Part shown: positions 1 to 8,509 of the stretch, one piece after another
Layout of the letters: every line of letters starts with the position of its first letter
Position numbering within the stretch: position 1 is the stretch's first letter
NCBI GenBank assembly: GCA_025769875.1
Contig: JAGFNK010001158.1
Coordinates: 1 to 14,018 of the forward strand
Direction of reading: 5' to 3'
DNA: 14,018 nt
DNA from: Russula earlei
Lineage: Eukaryota; Basidiomycota; Agaricomycetes; Russulales; Russulaceae
Translations under genes and position numbers: made by a program
The notes under the pieces: model-generated
The model's input: the letters and a program-made list of their open reading frames with translations, nothing else
Databases searched by the model: none
What the model was told of the DNA's origin: nothing

Positions 1-375
1 CGAAGTACCCTGTCCGACATCCAGTCTACATGCTGGCTATCCAGATAGACCTGTAGATTTCGAGTGGTCTCTCAGATTCTAAAAAGGGTGAGACGAGAGA
101 GAGCAGCCCCACATAGAGTGGCAAAATTGATGTCGAGGAGACTCGAAGATAATAACGGTTTCGTGGGAAGAAGGGCATTAATTACAGAGCACACAACAGA
201 TGCAGGTTTGTTTAACTGTAAAGTTACTACTTTACGGAGATGATTACTAATCCCCCAGAGAATCGTTTGCACGTGGTGGACGAGCTTTGACAAGGCACTG
301 ACACCTCTCCGCCCACTCACTGTGTGTGAATGAGCGGAGAGGTGTATGTGGGGGAGGGATTAGTTGCGAAACGTG
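1..375. other. Intergenic region, no supported gene
   Basis: No reading frame here looks like a conserved protein. The longest frames, on the minus strand, are low-complexity and overlap the hairpin at 301-345. Apart from that hairpin and the left copy of the SINE target duplication, which starts just after this stretch, nothing is recognised. Confidence 0.5.
301..345. repeat. Strong inverted repeat (hairpin)
   Basis: The 12-nt arm ACACCTCTCCGC at 301-312 is perfectly complementary to GCGGAGAGGTGT at 334-345. Five of the seven next inner positions also pair, and the other two can form G:U, leaving a loop of about 7 nt. The structure lies just beyond the poly(A) side of the neighbouring SINE. 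It may be part of an older repeat, a transcript hairpin, or chance. No adjacent gene supports a terminator role. Confidence 0.6.
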
Positions 376-392
376 CTGGTCAGTTGAGACCC
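376..392. repeat. Left copy of imperfect SINE target-site duplication
   Basis: The stretch begins CTGGTCA and ends GACCC directly against the poly(T) run that marks the SINE tail. The right copy at 549-567 has the same two ends, CTGGTCA and GACCC, with a diverged middle. The two copies are 17 and 19 nt, so some decay is implied. Confidence 0.5.
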
Positions 393-548
393 TTTTTTTT
401 TTTTTTTGGGAAAATCCCGTCTTTCGCAGCCAGACCCCAAAGCAGGAAATGCTTTTACGCACACCCACCCGGTGACTCGGCCCACTAAATCTCCTAACAG
501 GTTCGAACCCGGGTGTGCAAGGGGTTCTAGCCACCACGCCATCCTCCC
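393..548 (-). mobile_element. tRNA-derived SINE with poly(A) tail
   Basis: Read on the minus strand, this unit of about 156 bp starts GGGAGGATGGCG. It carries an RNA polymerase III A-box-like sequence (TGGCGTGGTGG, 531-541) and a perfect B-box core (GGTTCGAACC, 500-509), spaced as in a tRNA head. A body of about 90 bp follows and ends in 15 A residues (T at 393-407). Imperfect duplications flank both ends. Head, body, A-tail and flanking duplication together fit a SINE mobilised in trans by a LINE. It is too short and too unlike a cloverleaf at its 5' end to be called a functional tRNA gene. The family is not identified. Confidence 0.72.
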
Positions 549-567
549 CTGGTCAATGCAATGACCC
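549..567. repeat. Right copy of imperfect SINE target-site duplication
   Basis: This stretch begins CTGGTCA and ends GACCC, matching the ends of the copy at 376-392. It lies directly against the inferred 5' end of the SINE. The middle differs between the two copies, consistent with an old insertion. Confidence 0.5.
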
Positions 568-597
568 GCCCGAGCAACAACTTGCGCAAGAGAGAGA

Positions 598-662
598 CAG
601 CGAGGGGCTCCTTGAACCGCTACTCTGCAAGGTCAGAACCACCTGTCTGAGCCACGGCCACC
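598..662 (-). repeat. Possible second tRNA-like head (older SINE relic)
   Basis: On the minus strand an A-box-like TGGCTCAGACAGG (642-654) is followed 36 nt later by a weak B-box-like GGTTCAAGG (610-618), which is normal tRNA spacing. The B-box lacks the usual TTCGA core and no full cloverleaf could be folded by eye. It could be the head of an older SINE into which the unit at 393-548 inserted, or a coincidental match. Confidence 0.3.
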
Positions 663-944
663 AACGAACCCTACAACGCTAATAATAAATACTTTTCTAC
701 CCATCCTTACAACTGATGCCCAGTCACCACCCCGATGGACAAAACCACCATTACTACTATTTTGCAACATAACACATCAGTAATTGTGCCTCTCAGTTTC
801 CAGAGGTTTCTCAAGTTGAGAATCACAGAAAACCAACTAAAACCTGGAAACTTAGACACTTGGAAACCTGGCTGGATGGTCTGGGATGGAAACCTACCTA
901 GGAGACCTACTGGAATCTATGTAATTTCAGATCTAGGTCCTATA
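663..944. other. Non-coding stretch with TGGAAACC-rich arm
   Basis: No gene is supported. Between about 795 and 925 the sequence repeats variants of TGGAAACC or CTGGAAAC several times. A similar run, seen as an inverted arm, lies at about 2860-2930 on the other side of the 945-2560 element. The one reading frame here, at 735-953, has no recognisable protein character. Confidence 0.5.
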
Positions 945-969
945 CTGTACTAATACGACCAACTCTTCA
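943..969 (+). repeat. Left terminal inverted repeat, with TA
   Basis: The 27 nt are an exact reverse complement of 2536-2562. The perfect identity suggests either recent insertion or selection on the ends. Confidence 0.85.
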
Positions 970-1093
970 GTCACGCGTCACAAGCCCCCTCTGAAGAGAA
1001 GAGATACGGCTCAGGTCACAGGTCACAACCAGTTATGAAGACTGTGACAAAAATCATTAAAAAATTTCCTAAATGGGAATATTCATTTATTTA

Positions 1094-1725
1094 TTATAAA
1101 AAGTGCCTAAATTTGTTGTCTGTGTCGCTCCCATCATTCGCGACCCAAAATTTGGAGGAATAGAGGATGTTTGCACACTTCTTATGCTTACCATGTCCTT
1201 CTACAGCTTGACTAGCCTGAGTTGTATCAACTACCTCACCATGAACAGACTCCACTGAAGCACACTCTGCATCTGCAGTTAAACAAGGCCACCTTCTTCT
1301 CCCGGTATGTACAGCTCGTCATCATCATCGCAATCCATAGAGTCGGAGCATTCAAGTTGTGTATGCGTGGAAACGATGTCTGTCATGGGAACTTCGCTGT
1401 CATCACCATGAATATCAATAGCACTCTCTTCAAGGTCCTCCATTTGTTCGAGGGAAGTAAGTGTAGGAGGTGCATGGTGGGGCACACCACCTCGGGAAAT
1501 GGCTGTGTGATCTCCACCCAAAACGTTGGGTCCACTGTATAGCGTGCCAGGTCGGGGCCGGGGAGTTCGTGGGGCTTGATCCGAGGGGGGTACGGACAGG
1601 GAGGAGCTGAGAGCAAGCAGGGATGTGCCGGAACGCGACGCCGCGCAGAGAGAGAGAGAGAGTGTGTGTGTGTGTTCTTGAAAGAGAAGCGGGAGATTTT
1701 GAGGGAGTGAGGTGTTCTTTGGCAC
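1094..1725 (-). pseudogene. Unidentified reading frame inside the TIR element, frame broken once
   Basis: A 148-residue frame runs from an ATG at 1725 to a stop at 1279. Its second half looks protein-like and acidic, with LEESAIDIHGDDSEVP and CDDDDELYIPGEE. The frame then shifts; in another phase it continues for about 59 residues (DAECASVESVHGEV to NKFRHFL) to a stop at 1094. The two parts join exactly if the 20 nt at 1273-1292 are skipped. Those begin GT and end AG, but this is far below normal fungal intron length. The N-terminal third is Ser/Leu-rich, partly encoded by a (GA)n(GT)n microsatellite, and may not be coding. No family is recognised. It could be a decayed transposase tail, captured host sequence, or part of a longer spliced gene starting near 2083. 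Confidence 0.35.
1646..1674. repeat. Compound (AG)n(TG)n microsatellite
   Basis: About eight AG units are followed directly by about six TG units. The run lies within the start of the 1725 minus-strand frame and casts doubt on the coding nature of that part. Confidence 0.85.
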
Positions 1726-1834
1726 ATGAGAGGGTTAACGCAGATGCAGAAGCTCTTGATTGATTCCCTAAGGCTACTGTACAGGATGGTAGCTACTTAA
1801 ATACAAAAGTGCTACTCCAGGAATCCTGATCTTC

Positions 1835-2083
1835 CTACTGCGAATCCGCGAGCATGAGGCGATGACGTCGGGGGCGAGACGCTATGGGCAGCGAGCCCTC
1901 GCCATAGCGCGTTGATGATAACGTACGTGTGTCATTCATGTCCGTGCGTGGACATGTGGCAGGCGAGGACGATGCTTGAGGGATGAGTGGGCTGGAACCG
2001 AGGTGAGTTACGTCGACGGCGATCAACTTGAGCCATTGTCGTAGTCTGCTGACATGGGGTGAGGACCGCGGCAGGGATGTCAT
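1835..2083 (-). other. Weak candidate first exon inside the TIR element
   Basis: An ATG at 2083 follows a CT-rich minus-strand leader resembling a fungal 5' UTR. It opens an 82-residue frame (MTSLPRSSPHVSRLRQWLK...) with no recognised family. A possible donor (GTAACT) occurs after about 24 codons, which would make this the first exon of the gene continuing at 1725. I could not build a convincing splice path, so this stays a hint only. Confidence 0.15.
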
Positions 2084-2535
2084 TGAGAGGTGAGTGCGTG
2101 AGAGAGAAGGAAAGGAAAAGGAAATGAAGGGTGAAAGGGAGGGTGAACGCGTGGCGCGGGAGGGAGACGGTACAAGTCCATGTGAGTTTCCTGGCCAGCG
2201 GGCTCACAACTGTAACAAGCTCGTGAAGGTTTTTGATGCCTCATGACTGGGATCTGGGAGGAGGGCTTGATGGACATCTATTGGGATAAAGCTGTTCAGT
2301 GCAGTCATGGTTGTAGCTGCACGGTCCTCAAAGCACACAACATTTTCAACAAGGATTTAATGTTCAAATCCCGACTCGCACTCAAGTTGTGTGTCAGACC
2401 GCCGTCCTGACGTTATGTCACATGTTGCCTCTTGGCCCAATCAGGGCTTTGAAGAGATGTGAGACTTGTCACACACGGTTTTCCCAACTTTGAAGAGTCA
2501 GTCGGTCATCGAAATCTGTCACATGTCACAAGCTA

Positions 2536-2562
2536 TGAAGAGTTGGTCGTATTAGTACAGTA
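2536..2562 (-). repeat. Right terminal inverted repeat, with TA
   Basis: The 27 nt are an exact reverse complement of 943-969 and define the right end of the 1.6-kb element. Confidence 0.85.
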
Positions 2563-2859
2563 ATTTCTAATGGTGCTGCAAAATAGGAATTAGACATGAA
2601 GGCACAGAATCTATGTGGAAAGGTGAGTAATCAAATGCAAGCCTAATGAAACACTATTCTGAGGGCTTTGTGGAATGTACAAATCTTCACAACAGGCAGA
2701 TAGCATTGACTGATCTAAAGCATCATCATCATTGCCATGCTCCAGGATGGCCCTCCAGCACCTCTTGCTCACATGATCTACATGGCTGAGAAAGACTTGT
2801 AATGGTTGCCAGTAATGCTTGTGTGTGAATGATGGTAGATCTGACTCAGAGTTGAGTAG

Positions 2860-2930
2860 TATAGGTTTCCAAGTTTCTGGGTTTCAAGTTCCCAGAAACC
2901 TGGAAACCAATGGAAACCAGTGGAAATCTG
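2860..2930. repeat. TGGAAACC-rich arm, inverted relative to the one at 795-925
   Basis: The segment runs from AGGTTTCCAAGTTTCTGG to TGGAAACCAGTGG, with several TGGAAACC or GGTTTCC units on both strands. Its reverse complement includes ACTTGGAAACCT, which also occurs in the left arm at about 858-869. This suggests related repeat sequence on both sides of the 945-2560 element. Confidence 0.4.
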
Positions 2931-2970
2931 AAATCTGATTTGCCAGTTTACTGATGCACAAGGCTCCCCT

Positions 2971-3082
2971 CACCCTGCTCCTAAACCACACAACAAACTA
3001 CTCAACCAACACATTCAATGGACCACCCTGCTCCTAAACCACACAACAAACTACTCAACCAACACATTCAATGGACCACCCT
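2971..3082. repeat. Tandem duplication, 53-bp period, about 2.1 copies
   Basis: Positions 2971-3023 and 3024-3076 appear identical base for base, and CACCCT at 3077-3082 begins a third copy. Exact identity points to a recent duplication. No reading frame runs through it. Confidence 0.9.
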
Positions 3083-3565
3083 ACATCTCAGCCCACTAAA
3101 AAATATATGATACACCCGCCATAAACTTGTCAAGGCATCAACCCCCTCCGCGCACCCCACACAGATGCCACGCCACCATGAGGCTTCCAATCCCTGACCA
3201 GCCAATTAAACTCAGCTTCCCTTTGTTCCCCACTCATCGAAACTTAACTCCACTGAAAAACCGAGAGGGTTATGTCATCAACACGAGAAAAGATATCTAG
3301 GAACGCCTCCTCAAGAAACTCATGGAACCCCCAATGAACTGACTTTCAAACCGTGAGGTTTTAGTGGGTAGGAGGTCGCAGTAGCCTCACCCCCCCCCAG
3401 GCTAGGTGCCTGAGTCCCACACTGCCTCCCACAGGACGTGCGTAACCGCATTTGCCCTCACGCCCGGTCCGCACCGGCTACAGCGCATTAGAGAGGGCTG
3501 AACACAGCACAAGTAAACACTGATATCTCATATGTTTAAATATTGATTTTCCATTTACACAACTT

Positions 3566-5196
3566 TCAAACGTCATCGATTGGTACCCCTGGACCAGAAA
3601 TGATCGCCTTGATGAGGCCTCTACCATCATCAGAGCATCCTTTCATCGTTGCGTCGAACGCTTTAGCGGCGTCCTCAAATTTGAAACTGAAATACAGTTA
3701 GGAGGGGCACACATGGAGCTCGAGCCTGAAAACGTACCGATGGGTCACAAGAGGCTGCAAGTCCACTTTCTTTTGCGCAACAAGCGCAAGCGCAAGACGA
3801 TAGTCTCCGGGCTTTGTCATGTCAGCCACGCTACGATATGTACGCGGGTAATACATACGCCATAGCGGAAGGAACCTTTGATGACAAGTTCCTTTGCGAG
3901 GACGGCACTGATGGGTATGACAACCTCTGGCTGGCCCATACCGACCTGTGATTGGGTAAGAAAGGTAAAAATTGACATAAAACCGAGTCCTACTTGCACA
4001 AATGTCCCGCCAACCTTAATGATAAGAATTCCAGTTTGTATAGATACTTCGGCACCACTGGCATCTATCACAACGTCGATAGCCTTGATACCCCGATCTT
4101 CCAAGCCCAGATTGGCCCTCAAGAGATCCGCAGATCTTTTCGAATATGCTATTTTGGATTCACCTTCCTGAAACGGCGGCGGCCGGAACACATCTGTAGC
4201 TGCGTACGTCTTTGCGAAGTCCAGGCGGCTCTGCACAATATCAACAGCAACAATCCTTGATGCACCGATGGCCTTTGCCACGGCCATGCAGAGAAGCCCA
4301 ACAGGTCCACAACCAAAGATCACAATTGATTGAGCTGGTTGAAATTTGGCCAACGTGGAGACAGAGTGAACACCAACTGAAAGAGGCTCCAGCTGACAGA
4401 ATTTAAGCGGTAGCTGTGAAGGGCAGGGTTTATCGCACCATAGCACCGTCTTCTAGGGAAACGTTCTCAGGAAGGATATACAAAAGATCTTCAGGAAGGC
4501 GGTAGTATCTGGTCAATGTGCCATCATAGGGAGGTGTGGCTGCGAATGCCATATCATGACAGAGCTGGTTAGGCTGTGAGCGTGTGCGGAGAAGCGACGA
4601 TATGTCCGTATCACCTACTTGGTATCGGCCCGTTCTACAAAATTCACACTTGCGGCAGAAAACGCCTGGCTCCATAGCTACACGATCACCAGGTCTGATA
4701 CTGCGCACGCGGCTGCCGACTTTGGCCGACAGAAATTCTTCAGTTCCATAGCGTAAGAGAGAGAAGGAGAACCTGCCTTTAGATACCACGCCGGATGATT
4801 CGTGGCCAAGAACCTTGGTCAATTACTACGTCAGAATGTGCATTGACATGAGATCGTCGGGTGCACCATCGGTGACTCCACTATAAAGTCGCCAATGCGA
4901 CCGTGTTTAACATAGTGCACCTATACTACGTAAATAGACGATTGGCGAGGAAGCTGTAAATGGTGATACATCGGATCCACAAATACCTGGTGGGAAACGT
5001 CCATGCACAGCAGGGATGAGAACGTGGTGGCATACCTGTTTTCTTCACTTGGACGAGAACTTCGTCATCGCGAACTGTACGTGGTCAGGCTTTAGACCAT
5101 CTCGATACTGCAGAATGGCACACTTTCTGGAATCGGACGATGGTCGTAAGAGACGCATCCAACACTTTGAAGTACAAAGGATATGTTATCCGACAT
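3566..5196 (-). CDS. Xylitol/sorbitol dehydrogenase, zinc-dependent MDR family
   Basis: Predicted to oxidise a polyol (xylitol or sorbitol) to the 2-ketose with NAD+ in the cytosol, as in the pentose catabolic pathway. Exons, 5' to 3': 5196-5124, 5074-5036, 4986-4970, 4920-4867, 4813-4777, 4719-4619, 4564-4439, 4392-3994, 3945-3859, 3811-3738, 3686-3566. They join in phase to 375 aa, the usual family length. Catalytic zinc ligands are C40 (GICGSD), H65 and E66 (GHE). Four cysteines of the structural zinc site are C95, C98, C101 and C109. The Rossmann motif GCGPVG is at 176-181, and D200 after the second strand favours NAD over NADP. The intron at 4776-4720 is GC-AG. Introns 4776-4720, 4618-4565 and 3993-3946 are multiples of three without stops. 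Sequence alone does not separate xylitol from sorbitol preference. Confidence 0.93.
4720..4776 (-). other. GC-AG intron of the dehydrogenase gene
   Basis: Skipping these 57 nt joins AAAG to TCGGC and restores SGVVSKVGSRVRS, the conserved spacing of the family. Reading through inserts 19 residues unlike any homologue I recall. The donor is AAAG|GCAGGT, the acceptor CCAAAG, and CTGA upstream of the acceptor can serve as the branch site. No GT donor gives the right frame. Confidence 0.8.
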
Positions 5197-5504
5197 GATA
5201 GTAGTCCAAGAAAGAAGGGGTCACACCTCTCCGATCAGACGGACCTGATCACCTGGGCCGCCCCCTCATTGTGCTCACGAGGCTCGCGTAGGACTGCGTC
5301 GAGCCAAGCGTGACCCTGGAGCGCTCTCGGCCGTCGATGACACAACCTCAGGGATGCAAACGTCATTAAGATTGAGTGAACGAACGTATGCGATTAGGTG
5401 ATCGTGCGCCGTTACGGCAAGTCCCGTAAATGATTCTTTATTTACGCAAAAATCGAACGCGTCCCTGCGACTTTTTTTCTTCTTGCCGTCTTCATCGTAG
5501 AATC
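5197..5504. promoter_or_regulatory. Divergent promoter region, dehydrogenase / MET6
   Basis: The 308 bp separate the two start codons and must hold both promoters. A CT-rich run (CTTTTTTTCTTCTTGCC, about 5471-5487) lies just upstream of the MET6 ATG, a usual core-promoter feature in fungi. Two dyads are visible: GATCAG/CTGATC at 5233-5250, and CGTAAAT/ATTTACG at 5425-5446. No TATA box or CACGTG element is seen. Confidence 0.5.
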
Positions 5505-8018
5505 ATGGTTGTGTCCGCTGTTTTGGGGTTTCCCCGTATTGGTGCATATTTCCTTCTGCCCAGAATGAAGAAGGCATCAACTTAGCCTTGTTTTCTGTCA
5601 GGCGCTAATCGCGAAGTAAAAAAAGCTGTCGAGGCTTATTGGGCTGGCAAAATCACCGCCGACCAGCTCACCCAGGTTGCAGCTGATGTCAAGAAGAGTA
5701 ACTGGACGTCTTTGAAGGCCAGAGGTGTAGACTACATTCCTAGGTTTTTTTTTTCCTTTATCACTTTCTGGTGCCTCGTCTGACTATCGATATTAGCGGG
5801 GAGTTTTCCCTCTATGACCACGTCCTCGATCATTCGGCTGCTTTCAACGTCATTCCCAAGCGTTATGTTGGTCAGGGCCTGTCACCCCTTGACGTTTATT
5901 TTGCCATGGGTCGTGGACGACAGGCTAATGGTGTAGATGTGCCCGCTTCTGAGATGAAGAAATGGTCAGCTTGCACTCTCCTCCAAGAATATCTCTCGTT
6001 TGACATCGTTCATAGGTTTGATTCGAACTACCACTTCGTCGTACCTGAATTTTCAGAGGACACTGACTTCAAGCTGAACTTCAACAAGGCTATCGAGGAA
6101 TACAAGGAGGCGCACGCCCTCGGCATTGCGACTCGCCCAGTTGTTTTGGGTCCAGTCTCCTTCCTTGCTCTTGGCAAGGCGTCCAAGGATGCCAAGCCGG
6201 GCTTTCAGCCTCTTTCTCTTCTGCCCAACCTCCTACCTGTTTACAAACAACTACTCGCAGATCTGAAGGCAGCTGGTGCTGATTGGGTCCAGCTTGACGA
6301 ACCCATTTTGGTGCTTGATAAAGCGGCAGCGTACGAGAAGGAGTACACCATAGCCTATACGGAACTTTCCCCAGTCGCTCCTAAGATCCTTCTTACCACT
6401 TACTTTGGCCGCCTCGACTCCAACTTGAATTATGTAGCCAAGCTTCCAATTGCTGGTTTACACATTGATCTCGACCGTGCGCCGGGCCAACTCGATGAGG
6501 TCATTGTCGCCGTAAAGCAAACTACTATTGTCCTGTCCTTGGGTCTTGTGTCCGGCCGTAATATCTGGAAAACCGATTTACAGGCCTCAATCAAACTCGG
6601 TCAGAAGGCCGTTGATGCACTAGGGCAGGATCGAGTCATCGTGGCTACCTCCTCCTCACTGCTCCATACTCCTGTCACCCTCGCGTCTGAGAAACAGCTC
6701 ACTGCATCCCAAAAGGACTGGTTTTCGTTCGCTCGCGAAAAGGCTGAGGAGGTGTCAATTCTTGCAAGAGTCCTGTCCGGTTCCCAGGATCCGACTATCT
6801 CCGCCGCAGTCAAAACCAACGAAGAGTCCATTGCCAAGCGTCGTGAATTCGAGCGGACCTCTGATGATGCTGTCCGCAAGCGAGTCGCTGCGATCACACC
6901 CGACATGCTCGAGCGCAAGAGCCCCTTCGCCGTCCGCAAGGAGGTTCAGAAGAAACACATCGAGCTTCCCAAGTTCCCCACCACCACCATAGGCTCTTTC
7001 CCTCAGACTAAGGAAATTCGCGCTGCTCGCGCCAAGTATACCAAGGGCGAAATTACGGAGGCTGAATACGAGGACTTCCTCAAAAAGGAGATTGAGAGTG
7101 TCGTCCGTTTCCAGGAAACGGTGGGCCTCGACCTTCTCGTCCATGGGGAGCCGGAACGCAATGATATGGTTCAATACTTTGGCGAGCAGCTCAATGGTTT
7201 TGTCTTCACACAGAACGGATGGGTACAAAGTTACGGATCCCGTTATGTTCGCCCTCCCATTATCGTGTCGGATGTTTCGCGCCCTGGCCCCATCACCGTT
7301 AAATGGAGCAGCTACGCCCAGAGCGTAACTAAATATCCCATGAAAGGTATGCTCACTGGGCCTGTAACAATTCTCAACTGGTCATTCCCTCGCGCGGACG
7401 TTTCGCGTGAGCTGCAGTCGAAGCAACTCGCATTGGCTCTTCGCGATGAGGTCATTGACCTCGAAAAGGCAGGAATTCACGCTGTCCAAGTGGATGAACC
7501 GGCTATCCGTGAGGGTTTGCCACTCCGTCGTGTGGATTGGGATGGCTATCTCAAATGGGCCGTTGATTCGTTCAAGTTGGCCACCGCGGGTGTGAGTGAT
7601 GCTTTACAGACTCACTCTCACTTTTGCTACTCCGACTTCGACGACATCTTCCCGTCAATCCAACGTTTGGATGCGGACGTTATTTCCATCGAGGCCTCTA
7701 AGAGCGACATGAAACTACTCACTACATTCAAGCACTATGGCTACGCCAACCAAATCGGGCCTGGGGTATATGATATCCATTCCCCACGCGTTCCGGGCGA
7801 CCAGGAAATCCGTGATCGGCTCAAGGCTATGCTCGAGATCCTCCCGGACTCGCTTCTTTTTATCAACCCCGTGCGTTATTGTTGTCATGGTGAATTCACT
7901 GTTTTGGCTCATCTCTCTTCAGGATTGCGGACTCAAGACCCGTGGGTGGAAAGAGACCGAGGCGTCCCTTAAGAATCTCGTCTCGGCGGCGCGCTGGGCA
8001 CGGCAGCAATATGCGTGA
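5505..8018 (+). CDS. MET6: Cobalamin-independent methionine synthase (MetE/Met6)
   Basis: Transfers a methyl group from 5-methyltetrahydropteroyl-polyglutamate to homocysteine, the last step of methionine synthesis, in the cytosol. Exons 5505-5541, 5602-5743, 5797-5964, 6016-7870 and 7923-8018 join to 765 aa, within two residues of the length I recall for yeast Met6. The N-terminal half starts [15 protein letters not shown], the folate-side signature. The catalytic half starts near residue 436 with [10 protein letters not shown] and has [10 protein letters not shown] at 492-501. The zinc and homocysteine ligands are all present: H651 and C653 (HSHFCYS), E675 (ISIEASKSD) and C736 (PDCGLKTR). 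The 51-nt intron 5965-6015 has no in-frame stop; removing it restores EMKKWFDSNYHF. Start chosen at [13 protein letters not shown], with good ATGG context. Confidence 0.97.
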
Positions 8019-8509
8019 ACGACTGTCTCCCTACGCTTCAACAGCGTTTACTTGATGGTGACGCGTACCACCAGTACTAGTAATAGCATCAGTGTCAGCG
8101 TGCTTCGATTTTGCTTAGCCATAGGTAGGGGTTGTAGCGGGACATTTATGTAGTCTTCTTGTGTCTGCCGGAAATGGACACGGACACGGGCCAACTGAGA
8201 GGGGTGTATGGATTCACAACACAAACAATAGCGGTCGAACATGTATCTGTAGGGATTTCAACAATCCACTCATCCATTCAATAAATTCGGTGTAGTAAAA
8301 CAGTTATATCGTGATCGTACGATGCGCTGAGGAATTGGGAGAGTCAATCCACGCAAAGTAAAAAAAAAAACTAGAAATAAAGAGGCTAGAAAATCCATCC
8401 TCTGGGGAAAAGAACATTGTCACAACGCATAAATAAAGCGTATGAGCGTGAAAAGCGCGTCGATCGGTTTCGTTCAATTACAGCATCAGTGGGTCCACGT
8501 ATCCTGAGT
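8019..8509. other. Convergent intergenic region
   Basis: This lies between the 3' ends of MET6 and the minus-strand membrane-protein gene and must contain both 3' UTRs. An AATAAA at 8280-8285 could be a polyadenylation signal for MET6, about 260 nt after its stop. An A-rich tract lies near 8360-8385. No gene is supported. Confidence 0.5.

Larger units (their letters stand above)
945..2560. mobile_element. TIR element of 1.6 kb with TA at both ends, no transposase seen
   Basis: Positions 943-969 and 2536-2562 are perfect 27-nt inverted copies; without the outermost TA on each side the repeat is 25 nt and starts CTGTACTAATACGACC. TA duplications with terminal inverted repeats are typical of the Tc1/mariner/pogo superfamily. 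Because the TA is also part of the mirrored sequence, this assignment is an inference. Short TCTTCA/TGAAGA and GTCACA motifs recur just inside both ends, as transposase-binding subterminal repeats often do. Inside I find no DDE transposase, only an unidentified minus-strand reading frame (1094-1725). The element therefore looks non-autonomous. Confidence 0.65.
2563..3565. other. Gene-poor repeat region between TIR element and dehydrogenase gene
   Basis: No gene is supported. The stretch holds the right TGGAAACC-rich arm (about 2860-2930) and the 53-bp tandem repeat (2971-3082). It also holds a C-rich segment at about 3390-3480 that vaguely resembles a tRNA-derived head. A short broken frame at about 3197-3340 (reading ...PLKNREGYVINTRKDI then stop) may be a relic, but no family is recognised. 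Confidence 0.5.

Noticed and set aside
72..537. Minus-strand frames of 60-96 aa at the left end
   Set aside because: They run through the hairpin, the poly(T) run and the SINE, and have low-complexity content and no family match.
3375..3480. tRNA-like head followed by C-rich tract
   Set aside because: Box A and box B resemblance is weak, no A-tail or flanking duplication is visible, and no cloverleaf could be drawn.
3878..4406. Plus-strand frames of 64-97 aa
   Set aside because: They are shadows of the large dehydrogenase exon on the other strand.
4430..4822. Dehydrogenase fragment read as one uninterrupted 130-aa frame
   Set aside because: It reads through two stop-free introns (4776-4720 and 4618-4565). 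The spliced version restores conserved spacing.
6601..7228. Minus-strand frames of 112 and 157 aa within MET6
   Set aside because: They are antisense to strongly conserved MET6 coding sequence and show no family resemblance.
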